Assembly (NCBI RefSeq): GCF_018327705.1
Contig: NZ_BNEM01000001.1
Span: 2,790,001-2,854,000 of the forward strand
DNA length: 64,000 nt
DNA from: Catellatospora sp. TT07R-123
GTDB lineage: Bacteria; Actinomycetota; Actinomycetes; Mycobacteriales; Micromonosporaceae
Direction of reading: 5' to 3'
Both the position numbers and the translations under genes were made by a program. This document shows positions 25,934 to 33,814 of the stretch, piece after piece (position 1 is the first letter of the stretch; the number at the start of each line of letters is the position of its first letter). The notes below the pieces were generated by a model. That model did not search any database, was not told where the DNA came from, and saw only the letters and a list, made by a program, of their open reading frames with translations.

Positions 25934-25975
25934 GTCTCTAGGCCTGCTGAAGCGGTCTCTAGGCCTGCTGAAGCG
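25934..25975. repeat. 21-bp tandem duplication at a gene 3' end
   Basis: GTCTCTAGGCCTGCTGAAGCG occurs twice in direct succession. The right copy holds the last codons and stop of the phosphoesterase gene and the left copy lies past the stop, so the duplication did not change the protein. Confidence 0.9.
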
Positions 25976-26750
25976 GGAGCGGCACCACCAGGCAGGCCGC
26001 GCCGAGCGAGATCCCCGTGTCGACGGCCACCGCCAGCCCCTCGGCGTACACGACCGGCGCGCACACCACCTCCGGCGGCACCCCGAACGTCTCCGGAATG
26101 GTGGAGTGCCCGTGCACGATCCGGCTGCCCCCGAGCCGCGACAGCAGGTCGCGAGCGTTGTCGGGGCCGCCGGTGGACAGGAACTCGAAGCGGCGGAACA
26201 GCAGCCGGGTGTTGCGCCCGAACGTCTCCGGGTCGCGGTCGAGCATGATCTGCCGTACCGCGGCGTTGATCTCGTCGATCGTGGCGCCGAACTCCAGGTA
26301 GGCCATGGTGTCGGCGTGGATGAGCAGGTGGTCTTCGACCAGCGCCACCGCGGGCAGGGCGGCCAGCCAGTCCGAGCGCCCGTCGTCGAGCCCGGCCAGG
26401 TCGGCCTCCTGGCCGCCGTTGAGGGCCCAGACGCCGATGATGTCGCGCAGGTCGGTGACGGCGGAGTGGGGCGTGTGCCTGCTGCCGTACAGCAGCATGT
26501 CGTGGTTGCCGATGACGCAGCCGACCTCGCCGCCGACCGCCGCGGCCTCGCCCTGCAGGCGCCGGATCAGGTCGATCACGCCGACCCCGTCCGGGCCCCG
26601 GTCGGTCAGGTCGCCCAGGAACCACAGCCGCGCGTCGCCGCCGGACCAGGCACCGTGCTCGTCGAGCAGGCCTGTCCCGCGCAGCGCCCGGGTCAGTGGC
26701 ACGAGGTGTCCATGCACGTCACCGACCACATACAGCGTCACGGGGCACAC
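25959..26750 (-). CDS. Calcineurin-like metallophosphoesterase
   Basis: A 263-residue phosphoesterase with the full metal-binding series: VGDVHGHL at the start, FLGDLTDRGPDG, VIGNHDMLLYG, and later HADTMAYLEF and GHSTIPETFG. This order matches the ApaH/PrpE group, which cleaves diadenosine tetraphosphate or phosphoproteins. The first start is GTG 26750; GTG 26741 (MTLYVVGDVHG) is equally likely and neither has a ribosome site. It lies between two hairpins, so it is probably a single-gene unit. Confidence 0.85.
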   Translation of the reverse strand: MCPVTLYVVGDVHGHLVPLTRALRGTGLLDEHGAWSGGDARLWFLGDLTDRGPDGVGVIDLIRRLQGEAAAVGGEVGCVIGNHDMLLYGSRHTPHSAVTDLRDIIGVWALNGGQEADLAGLDDGRSDWLAALPAVALVEDHLLIHADTMAYLEFGATIDEINAAVRQIMLDRDPETFGRNTRLLFRRFEFLSTGGPDNARDLLSRLGGSRIVHGHSTIPETFGVPPEVVCAPVVYAEGLAVAVDTGISLGAACLVVPLPLQQA

Positions 26751-26820
26751 AGTACGCCAGGCGCGTTTCGAAAACGATCACGGCCGGAACACGGTCGGCG
26801 GCGTATTCCTCATCGCGGTC

Positions 26821-26858
26821 CACACCTCATGTGGTGTGGACACACCGCATGAGGTGTG
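26821..26858 (-). terminator. CACACCTCATG palindrome after glnE
   Basis: CACACCTCATGTGGTGTG and CACACCGCATGAGGTGTG match at 17 of 18 positions with a 2-base centre, 3 bp past the glnE stop. A close relative follows aceE at 62483-62530. Confidence 0.75.
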
Positions 26859-26861
26859 GGC

Positions 26862-29846
26862 TCACGCGTGGAACAGTCGCTCGACGGCGGCGCGGGCGCG
26901 ACGGGTGGTCTTGAGGTATTCGTCCAGGAACTCGCCGGGGTCGCCCGCCGCCAGGATGCGGGCCACGCCCGCGAGCTCGTCGCCGTGGCGGGGCAGCTGG
27001 TCGACGGCCCGGCCGCGGATCAGCGTGAGCGCGTTGCGGACCCGGGAGCACAGGGTCCAGGCCGCGTCGAGCACCTCGGCGTCCTCGACCGAGACCAGGT
27101 CGGCCTCGTGCGCGGCACGCAGCGCGACCAGGGTACGGGTGCTGCGCAGGCCCTCGACCTCGTGGCCGTGGCGCAGCTGCCACAGCTGCACCGTCCACTC
27201 GACGTCGGCGATGCCGCCCCGGCCCAGCTTGGTGTGGGTGAGCGGGTCGGCGCCCCGGGGCAGCCGCTCGCTCTCGACCCGTGCCTTGATCCGGCGGATC
27301 TCGGTGATCTGCTCCCGGCGCAGCCCGTCGGCGGGGTAGCGGATCGGATCGACGAGCGCGGTGAACCGGCGCGCCAGGTCGGCATCGCCGGCCACCGGGC
27401 GGGCCCGCAGCAGCGCCTGCGCCTCCCACACCTGCGACCAGGTGGCGTAGTAGCGCTGGTACGCGGCGAGGCTGCGCACCAGCGGGCCCTGGCGGCCCTC
27501 GGGGCGCAGGTCGGCGTCGACGCCCAGCGGCGGGTCGGGCGCCGGGGCCGACAGCAGCGTGCGCAGCTGCTCGGCGATGGCCAGGGCGACGCCGTTGGCC
27601 TCGTCGTCGCGCATGCGACGAGCAGTCGACTCAGTGTCGCGCATGCCGGGGGCGGGCTCGTAGACGAACAGCACGTCGGCGTCGCTGGGATAGCTCAGCT
27701 CGGCGCCGCCGAGGCGGCCCATACCGATGATCGCGAAGCGGAAGTCCGGCGGCGCGCCGACCGCTTGACGAGCCACCGCCAGCGCGGCGCCGAGGGTCGC
27801 GTCGGTGAGGTCGGCCAGGCCCTGTCCCACCTCGAGCACGTCCAGCGGCCTGGCGGGGGCCAGCTCGCCCGCGCCGCTGAGCAGGTCGGCGCTGCCGATG
27901 CGGAACAGCTCGCGGCGGCGCATCGCGCGGACCGCCGCGACGGCCGAGCGCGGGTCGGGGTGGCGGGCCGCGGCGGCGGCCAGGCCGTCGCAGAGCGGTT
28001 CGCGGGCCCGCAGCGCCAGCTCGGTGTCGTCGGCGAGCAGCCGCAGCGCCTCCGGGTCGCGAGTGAGCAGGTCGGTGAGGTAGCGGGAGCTGTCCAGCAC
28101 CCGGCCCAGGCGCAGCGCCACCGGCCCCTCGTCGCGCAGCAGCCGCAGGTACCACGGGGTGCTGCCGAGGGTGTCGGAGACCTGGCGGTAGGCCAGCAGC
28201 CCGGCGTCGGGGTTGGGCGCGTCGGCGAACTCGGCCAGCAGCACCGGCAGCAGCGTCCGCTGGATCGCGGCGGTGCGCGACACCCCGGCGGTCAGCGCCT
28301 CGATATGGCGCAGCGCCCCGGCCGGGTCGGCGTAGCCGAGCAGCTCCAGGCGGCGCCGGGCGCCCTCGGCGCGCAGCGACAGGCCGTCGGCGGGCACCCG
28401 GGCCACGGCCGCCAGCAGCGGGCGGTAGAGCAGCTTGGCGTGCAGGCGGCGCACCTCGGCGGCGTGGGTGACCCAGTCTGCGCGGAACGCCGCCACCGGG
28501 TCGAGCCCGGCGCCCTCGCGGGCGCGTCCCACGCCGAGGGCGGGCTCCTCGCGCCGGTAGTTCATGGCGCGGGCCAGCCAGCGCAGCGCGGCGGTCCCGG
28601 CGGCGCCGTCGTCGGCGGGCACCGTGTGGGTACGCCGCAGCCGCTGCAGTTGCAGCCGGTGCTCGACGTTGCGCAGGAACCGGTACGCCTTGCTCAGCGC
28701 CTCGCCGTCGCCGCGGCCGACGTACCCGCCCGCGACCAGGGCCCGCAGTGCGCGCAGCGAGTTGCCCGAGCGCAGCGACTCGTCGCCGCGGCCGTGCACC
28801 AGTTGCAGCAGCTGCACCGCGAACTCGATGTCGCGCAGGCCGCCCGGCCCGCGCTTGATCTCGCGGTCGACCTCGTTGCGGGGCACCTGGTCGATGATGC
28901 GCCGCCGCATGGCCCGCACGTCCTCGACGGCTTCGGGCCGCTCGGCGGCGTGCCAGACCAGCGGTTGCAGTGCGGCCAGCCACGCCTTGCCCAGCCCCGC
29001 GTCCCCGGCCACCGGACGCGCCTTGAGCAGCGCCTGGAACTCCCAGGTCCGCGCCCAGCGCTTGTAGTACACCAGGTGGCTGGCCAGCGTACGCACCAGC
29101 GGGCCGCGCCCGCCCTCGGGCCGCAGCGCCGCGTCGACCGGCCACGCCACGTGCCCGCAGATCTCCATCAGCGCCGCCGCGACGGTCGTACCGGCGCTGA
29201 GGTCCTCGTCCTCGGCGGCGACGAAGATGACGTCCACGTCGGAGACGTAGTTCAACTCGTCCCCGCCGCACTTGCCCATCGCGATCACGGCCAGCCTCGG
29301 CCGCGTCGGCACCCGCCCCAGCGCGATCCGGTACGCCGCCCGCAGCGTCGCGTCGGCCAGCGCGGTGATCTCGGCCATCGTCGTCTCGACGTCGACCCCG
29401 TCGGCGAGGTCGGCCGCCGCGATCCGCAGCAGCCCCCGCTGGTATCCCAGCCGCAGCGCGGGCACGTCGGCCAGCCCGCTGTGCACCTCGTAGCGCGGCG
29501 GCACCGTGTGAGTGAGCACCCGCCACTGCCCGCTCTGCGCCGCGAGCTGGTCGCCCAGCGCCGACGACGCCCCGAGCACGGTGAGCAGCCGGATGCGCAG
29601 GTCCTCGTCGGCGCCCAGCCGCTCCAGCACCTCGGGGTCGCGCTCCCAGATGCGGTGCAGCTGGCGCAGCGCGAGGTCGGGGTCGGCGGCGCGGCCGAGC
29701 TGCTCCAGGACGAGCGCGCTCTCCTCGTCGACGGGCCGCTGCGCCTCGGGGTCCCACAGGCGCAGCCCGCGCAGCAGCACCACCGGGTCGGGCCCGGTCG
29801 CCCCGAGGGTGAAGCCGAACCGCGCCAGCCTGCCGATGCCCGCCAC
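26862..29846 (-). CDS. glnE: Glutamine synthetase adenylyltransferase / adenylyl-removing enzyme
   Basis: A 994-residue bifunctional enzyme that adenylylates and deadenylylates the conserved tyrosine of GlnA. Two nucleotidyltransferase domains are visible: VIAMGKCGGDELNYVSDVDV (about residue 190) for deadenylylation and AIIGMGRLGGAELSYPSDAD (about residue 710) for adenylylation. Each is followed by a PII-like uridylyltransferase-associated helical domain with RGPGGLRDIEFAVQLLQL and KLGRGGIADVEWTVQLWQL. The GTG at 29846 starts MAGIGRLARFGF. Placing it near glnA is conserved in actinobacteria; here a penicillin acylase and a phosphoesterase are inserted between them. Confidence 0.97.
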   Translation of the reverse strand: MAGIGRLARFGFTLGATGPDPVVLLRGLRLWDPEAQRPVDEESALVLEQLGRAADPDLALRQLHRIWERDPEVLERLGADEDLRIRLLTVLGASSALGDQLAAQSGQWRVLTHTVPPRYEVHSGLADVPALRLGYQRGLLRIAAADLADGVDVETTMAEITALADATLRAAYRIALGRVPTRPRLAVIAMGKCGGDELNYVSDVDVIFVAAEDEDLSAGTTVAAALMEICGHVAWPVDAALRPEGGRGPLVRTLASHLVYYKRWARTWEFQALLKARPVAGDAGLGKAWLAALQPLVWHAAERPEAVEDVRAMRRRIIDQVPRNEVDREIKRGPGGLRDIEFAVQLLQLVHGRGDESLRSGNSLRALRALVAGGYVGRGDGEALSKAYRFLRNVEHRLQLQRLRRTHTVPADDGAAGTAALRWLARAMNYRREEPALGVGRAREGAGLDPVAAFRADWVTHAAEVRRLHAKLLYRPLLAAVARVPADGLSLRAEGARRRLELLGYADPAGALRHIEALTAGVSRTAAIQRTLLPVLLAEFADAPNPDAGLLAYRQVSDTLGSTPWYLRLLRDEGPVALRLGRVLDSSRYLTDLLTRDPEALRLLADDTELALRAREPLCDGLAAAAARHPDPRSAVAAVRAMRRRELFRIGSADLLSGAGELAPARPLDVLEVGQGLADLTDATLGAALAVARQAVGAPPDFRFAIIGMGRLGGAELSYPSDADVLFVYEPAPGMRDTESTARRMRDDEANGVALAIAEQLRTLLSAPAPDPPLGVDADLRPEGRQGPLVRSLAAYQRYYATWSQVWEAQALLRARPVAGDADLARRFTALVDPIRYPADGLRREQITEIRRIKARVESERLPRGADPLTHTKLGRGGIADVEWTVQLWQLRHGHEVEGLRSTRTLVALRAAHEADLVSVEDAEVLDAAWTLCSRVRNALTLIRGRAVDQLPRHGDELAGVARILAAGDPGEFLDEYLKTTRRARAAVERLFHA

Positions 29847-29873
29847 GCGCCCAGGCTATCGGTTGGCCGGGGG

Positions 29874-30638
29874 TCAGCCCAGCAGCGGCAGATCCCGGCG
29901 CACGTCCACCTCGGGCGTACGCCCCAGCGCCAGGTCGGCGAAGCGCCGCGCGAACGGCTGCCACACCTCGGCCACGTCTTCCTGCGTGGCCTCGACGCCC
30001 GCGATCAGCCCGTCGGGCTGCCAGCCCTGCTCGGTCATCCAGTCGCGGTTGTTCTCGATCCACCCGGCGAACATGTCGAGGTCGCACTCGATGTGGAACT
30101 GGGTGCCCCAGGCCCGGTCGCCGAGCCGGAACGCCTGGTGCGGGTAGCGCGGCGAGGCCGCGAGCAGGGTCGCCCCGATCGGCAGCTCGGTGATCTCGTC
30201 GAAGTGGTACTGGATCACGTCGGGCGCGAACGGCACCGCCCACCACAGCGGGTCGGATTCGGCCACGTCGCGCCGGGCCACCAGCCGGGCGCCGATCTCG
30301 GGACCCGTGGTGGACCGCTCGACCGTGCCGCCGTGCGCCTGGGCGAGCAGCTGCCCGCCGAGGCAGATCGCCAGCGTCGGCACCCGGTGCTTGACGGCCT
30401 TGCGCAGCAGCCCCTCCAGCTTCGGGAACCACGGCGCGCCGGGCACCCCGCCGGTCGGGAACGCGTCCTGCTCACCGCCGAGCACCACGAACGCGTCGTA
30501 CCCGGCGAGGTCGTCGGGCAGCTCCTCGCCGGCGTGCGGCCGGAGCACGGCCAGGTCCAGGCCGGCCTCGGTCAGCCAGTCGCCGAGTCGGCGCAGGTCG
30601 TCGGTCGGGTCGTTCTCGATCACCAGTGCGGTCGCCAC
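29874..30638 (-). CDS. Class I glutamine amidotransferase
   Basis: A 254-residue protein with the catalytic triad of class I amidotransferases: the nucleophile in LAICLGGQLLAQ, and His-Glu in WGTQFHIECDLDMFA. The oxyanion block FVVLGGEQDAFP precedes them. It resembles the GMP-synthase-like amidotransferases that act alone, such as the gamma-glutamyl hydrolases of polyamine breakdown, but no synthetase partner is near. GTG at 30638 gives a start just before the first beta strand; the frame runs on upstream without support. glnE ends 28 bp away on the same strand in the downstream direction, so co-transcription is possible. Confidence 0.85.
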   Translation of the reverse strand: MATALVIENDPTDDLRRLGDWLTEAGLDLAVLRPHAGEELPDDLAGYDAFVVLGGEQDAFPTGGVPGAPWFPKLEGLLRKAVKHRVPTLAICLGGQLLAQAHGGTVERSTTGPEIGARLVARRDVAESDPLWWAVPFAPDVIQYHFDEITELPIGATLLAASPRYPHQAFRLGDRAWGTQFHIECDLDMFAGWIENNRDWMTEQGWQPDGLIAGVEATQEDVAEVWQPFARRFADLALGRTPEVDVRRDLPLLG

Positions 30639-30661
30639 GCCGACGAGGTTAGCCCGCCCGG

Positions 30662-30958
30662 TCAGGAGGGTGTCGGCCCCGGGGTGCCGGTCGGGCGCGG
30701 CGACGCGCCACGGAACGGGGCCGTGGGCAGCACGGGGCGCTGGGGGCGGCCCCGCATGCCGTCCTCGACGACGATCTGCCACTGGGTGAGCCTCCCGACG
30801 ACCAGCAGTCCGAGGCCGTACCCGCCGAACCCGGCGGCCAGCGTCGCGACCAGGACCAGGGCCGCGACCTTGCGTTCGAACCGGGTGAGCCGATGGCGCG
30901 GCGGCAGGCTGTCGCGCAGGTTCGTCACCGCCGGAACGGGTGAGTGACCGTACGTCAT
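30662..30958 (-). CDS. Small single-pass membrane protein, unknown
   Basis: A 98-residue protein: a basic N-terminus (RHRLTRFERK), one membrane segment (VAALVLVATLAAGFGGYGLGLLV) and a Pro/Arg-rich C-terminus with PRPTGTPGPTPS at the end. Its ATG overlaps the stop of the preceding gene as ATGA (30958-30955), so the two are translationally coupled and probably act together. I recognise no family. Confidence 0.6.
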   Translation of the reverse strand: MTYGHSPVPAVTNLRDSLPPRHRLTRFERKVAALVLVATLAAGFGGYGLGLLVVGRLTQWQIVVEDGMRGRPQRPVLPTAPFRGASPRPTGTPGPTPS

Positions 30959-31515
30959 AGCGCGGCGAGCACCTCCTGCCCCGTCAGTAGCACGCCCTCG
31001 ACCAGCTGCTTGCCTCTGGCCTGCGGATTCTTGTAGTGCAGGTAGAGCACGTACGTACCGGACCAGACCATCAGGTAGGCCTCCGTGAAGTCGTGGTCCA
31101 TCCAGCAGCGGACCGCGTCGCCCAGACCTGACACGGGAATGTCCCTGTCCGCCGCCAGGAAGCCGCCGTGCGCGTGTTTCGCCTGGTCGGCCGGGCCGCC
31201 GTGCTCGCCCCTGCCGAAGCGCGTGACCTGCACCGAGAGCTTCGCACCGGCGACCTCCCGGCTCCCGGCGATGCAGGCCGCCCAGCGCCGGTCGCTCTTC
31301 TCGCCCCACAACTCGTCCGGTTCCGCGCCGCCCGGCAGCAGGCTCGCCAGCAGCTCGGGCCGCATGAGGCCGCAGACTCGGGGCAGTGGATCGGCCGGGG
31401 GCACCTCGGCCCCGACGATGGCATGCTGCAGGCCGAAAGACGCGGCGGCGAGCACGAAGCCCATGCCCACCGCGGTCGCCTTGCGCGCCGCCCTCATGTC
31501 GTGCCATCGCCGCAT
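30955..31515 (-). CDS. Membrane-anchored or secreted protein, unknown
   Basis: About 186 residues from the ATG at 31515. A basic N-terminus and hydrophobic segment (ATAVGMGFVLAAASFGLQHA) form an uncleaved anchor or signal peptide. The remainder is extracytoplasmic, with cysteines in PRVCGLM, WAACIAG and AVRCWMD. LPGGAEPDELWGEKSDRRW and TEAYLMVWSGTYVLYLHYKN resemble the substrate-like domains of small actinobacterial DUF3558-type lipoproteins, but there is no lipobox. Alternative start ATG 31497. Coupled by ATGA overlap to the small membrane protein downstream. Confidence 0.6.
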   Translation of the reverse strand: MRRWHDMRAARKATAVGMGFVLAAASFGLQHAIVGAEVPPADPLPRVCGLMRPELLASLLPGGAEPDELWGEKSDRRWAACIAGSREVAGAKLSVQVTRFGRGEHGGPADQAKHAHGGFLAADRDIPVSGLGDAVRCWMDHDFTEAYLMVWSGTYVLYLHYKNPQARGKQLVEGVLLTGQEVLAAL

Positions 31516-31588
31516 GCGTCGCCCCGTTCGTCGCGGCGAAGCGTAGCGGCGGGGCGCAATCCCGTGTGCCCGAAGGGACACGGGCGGG

Positions 31589-32224
31589 TCAGGGGCGGCG
31601 GGAGGTCTTCTTCGCGATGCGGGCGCGCAGGGCGCGGCGGGCCACCGGGCCGAGGTCCTCGACCATCTCGACCAGCACCGCGAGCTGCTCCAGCGCCGCC
31701 ATGGCCCGCTGGGCGCCGTCGCGGTCGACGCCCTCGTACAGCTCGAGTCCGATGAACGCGGCCGACACCGCCGTGGCCAGCCCGGGGACGTCGGCGATCT
31801 CGGAGATCGGCGAGCCGGTCAGCACCCGCCGCAGCACGTGCTCGATCTCGACCGTCCACAGTGCGAGCGCCTGCGCGGTGGTCTCGGTGAGCTTGCCGCC
31901 GTGCTGCGCCCCGGCCAGCATCTGTGCCAGCACCGCGACGTTGCCGAGCTCGCGCTCCTCCTCGTGCAGGGCGCGGCCGACGTCGAGCAGCCCGCGCAGC
32001 GAGGTGACCGACTCCAGCCGCTGCCGGTATGCCTCGACCCGGGCCGCGGTGGCGGTCTGGCAGGCGGTCACGAGCAGGTCCTCGACGCTGCCGTAGTGGT
32101 AGAAGATCAGCGCCTGGTTGACCCCGGCGGCGGTGGCGATCGTGCGCGCCGACGCGCCCGCGATGCCGTGGTCGCGCAGCGTGGCCATGGCACCGTCGAG
32201 CAGCCGCTGCTTGGTGTCGGACAT
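31589..32224 (-). CDS. TetR/AcrR family regulator
   Basis: A 211-residue repressor. The N-terminal HTH is KQRLLDGAMATLRDHG followed by ASARTIATAAGVNQALIFYH; the C-terminal domain is an all-helical ligand pocket. GAGAGG precedes the ATG. The nearest TetR-type operators are the twin palindromes at 33724-33773, upstream of the SRPBCC/DUF4166 pair that is transcribed toward this gene. I infer that it controls that pair. A perfect hairpin at 32263 separates it from them, so it has its own promoter. Confidence 0.9.
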   Translation of the reverse strand: MSDTKQRLLDGAMATLRDHGIAGASARTIATAAGVNQALIFYHYGSVEDLLVTACQTATAARVEAYRQRLESVTSLRGLLDVGRALHEEERELGNVAVLAQMLAGAQHGGKLTETTAQALALWTVEIEHVLRRVLTGSPISEIADVPGLATAVSAAFIGLELYEGVDRDGAQRAMAALEQLAVLVEMVEDLGPVARRALRARIAKKTSRRP

Positions 32225-32262
32225 CGTTCCCCTCTCCGCCCGTCCAGCCTAGGTAGAGGTCC

Positions 32263-32310
32263 CGGGCGGCGCCGGCCACCCCCCGTTGCCTTTGTGGCCG
32301 GCGCCGCCCG
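32263..32310 (-). terminator. Terminator after the DUF4166 gene
   Basis: CGGGCGGCGCCGGCCAC and GTGGCCGGCGCCGCCCG are perfect 17-bp arms around 14 bp, 16 bp past the minus-strand stop at 32327. Confidence 0.85.
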
Positions 32311-32326
32311 AAGTCTGTTATCCGAC

Positions 32327-33007
32327 TCAGTCTCGGAGACTCTCGCGCACGGGTCTGACAGAATCCGGCACCGGCGACGCGGCGGTGTCGAGATAGGTCG
32401 CCGTGAACGCGCCCCGGTATCCGAACAGCGGCCCGAACCTGCTGTTGGCGACGTCGACCTGGATCCGGAAGCAGCCCGCGTCGTCGTCGTACCACTCGTG
32501 GACGCGGGCGGTGCCGGACAGCGCCAGCGGCAGCCGCATGCCGATGAGTCCTTCGTGGAAGCGCTGGCTGCCGGTGCGGATGTGCAGGCCGCCCTGGCCG
32601 TCCACGCGCAGGTCGAGGTCGACGGCGAGGTGCTGGTGCGTGCCGAGGTAGTCCACGACCCGGCCCCGGGCCGCGCTGTAGATCATCGTCGCGTCGAAGC
32701 GGCGGCGCACTCCGCCCAGGTCGAAGGTGCGGACGAAGGTGACGGTCTCGCGGTCGTGGGAGTCGCGGTAGGCGAAGTTCTGGATGGTGAACGGCACGTC
32801 GCGGCCGCGCTCGGGGAACAGGATGTTGCGGGTGGCGCCCGCGTACAGGAACGGCAGCGTGAAGGCGCGCCCGCGCCAGATCTCGGCCATCACCCCGGTG
32901 CCGACACAGGCGGTGCGGTCGTCGCTGGCGAAGCCGAAGCGGCGGCGCAACTGCGGGTGCAGGCGGTCGAAGTCGGCGCCAAGCGCGCGCTGGAAGATCG
33001 AGGTCAT
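32327..33007 (-). CDS. DUF4166 protein
   Basis: A 226-residue soluble protein starting MTSIFQRALGADFDRLHPQL. FGFASDDRTACVGTGVM, GRAFTLPFLYAGATRNILFP and GFRYRGAFTATY-like C-terminal strands are typical of DUF4166, sometimes found fused to or beside lipid-modifying or SRPBCC proteins. Function unknown. Its ATG overlaps the stop of the upstream SRPBCC gene (33007-33004), so the two are translationally coupled. Confidence 0.85.
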   Translation of the reverse strand: MTSIFQRALGADFDRLHPQLRRRFGFASDDRTACVGTGVMAEIWRGRAFTLPFLYAGATRNILFPERGRDVPFTIQNFAYRDSHDRETVTFVRTFDLGGVRRRFDATMIYSAARGRVVDYLGTHQHLAVDLDLRVDGQGGLHIRTGSQRFHEGLIGMRLPLALSGTARVHEWYDDDAGCFRIQVDVANSRFGPLFGYRGAFTATYLDTAASPVPDSVRPVRESLRD

Positions 33008-33702
33008 GGCTGCTCCAGGGGGTCGAGCCGGGCGGGGGCGGTGGCCGCGGTGCGGTCGGGTGGGCGGCGCAGGCAGCGGCGGGCGGCGGGAGTGGCCGGA
33101 TGCGGGGGCACGGCCAGCGCCAGCACCCCGGCGGCCAGCCCCGCCACCGGCCCGCCCAGCAGCGCGGCGGCCACGGTGACGGCCGCCCGGACGGCGGTCT
33201 CGGCCAGGGCGTGCGCCAGCGAGCGCCGCGGGTCGATCCCGTGGTCGAGCCACAGCCGCAGCCGGTCGAACGACCACGCGGTGAGCCAGCCGAACACCGG
33301 CCGGAACAGCCGGTCGGCGACCGTGCCGGGGCGGCCCCAGCCGGGGCGGTAGTCGTACCCGGTGAGGAACCTGGTGCCGCCGGGGACCGGGACGTACCGC
33401 CAGTAGCCGGACCCGGTGTCGACCAGCGACAGCGGGTGCTCCGCCCGGAACCGCAGCACCGAGGTGCGGGTGCCGTCGGGGCGCACGCGCTCCCCCGCGC
33501 TCACGCCGACGCCGTGGACGGTCAGTCCGGGCAGCACGGTGGTGGCGTACCGAAACCGCTGCGGCTGCCCGTCCGGCCGGGGCAGGTAGCTGATCCGCCC
33601 GAAGCGGGCGTCCCAGCGCTGGTGCTCGCCCGGGTCCTGGGTGGCGCGCCACAGCGGCTCCAGCCCGGCCCGCACCAGCGTCTCCACGTAGATCGGCCGC
33701 AT
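33004..33702 (-). CDS. SRPBCC-fold protein with membrane tail
   Basis: A 232-residue protein. The first 145 residues form a START/SRPBCC-type lipid or hydrophobic-ligand pocket (YVETLVRAGLEPLWRATQDP, RWDARFGRISYLP, VDTGSGYWRYVPVPGGTRF). Two hydrophobic segments (about 165-200) then anchor it, ending in a basic, Pro-rich tail. GGAGGGAGG precedes the ATG. First gene of a coupled pair with DUF4166, with twin TetR operators directly upstream. A role in handling a membrane lipid is plausible but not shown. Confidence 0.85.
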   Translation of the reverse strand: MRPIYVETLVRAGLEPLWRATQDPGEHQRWDARFGRISYLPRPDGQPQRFRYATTVLPGLTVHGVGVSAGERVRPDGTRTSVLRFRAEHPLSLVDTGSGYWRYVPVPGGTRFLTGYDYRPGWGRPGTVADRLFRPVFGWLTAWSFDRLRLWLDHGIDPRRSLAHALAETAVRAAVTVAAALLGGPVAGLAAGVLALAVPPHPATPAARRCLRRPPDRTAATAPARLDPLEQP

Positions 33703-33723
33703 ACCGCCCTCCCTCCGCGCGAT

Positions 33724-33773
33724 TTGAGCGATCGGTCAACTCAGACTGTAGCCATGTTTGAGCGATCGCTCAA
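33724..33773 (-). promoter_or_regulatory. Twin TetR-type operators
   Basis: TTGAGCGATCGGTCAA (33724-33739) and the perfect 16-bp palindrome TTGAGCGATCGCTCAA (33758-33773) are centred 34 bp apart, about three helical turns. They lie 22 bp upstream of the SRPBCC start. The pattern is typical of TetR-family regulators. Confidence 0.8.
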
Positions 33774-33814
33774 GTCACCTGCGACCCAGCTCACCCCCCG
33801 ACCCCCGGGTGGGG

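Noticed and set aside
26856-30947. Long plus-strand open frame opposite glnE and the amidotransferase
   Set aside because: Same reason: composition without domains, and both glnE nucleotidyltransferase motifs lie on the minus strand.
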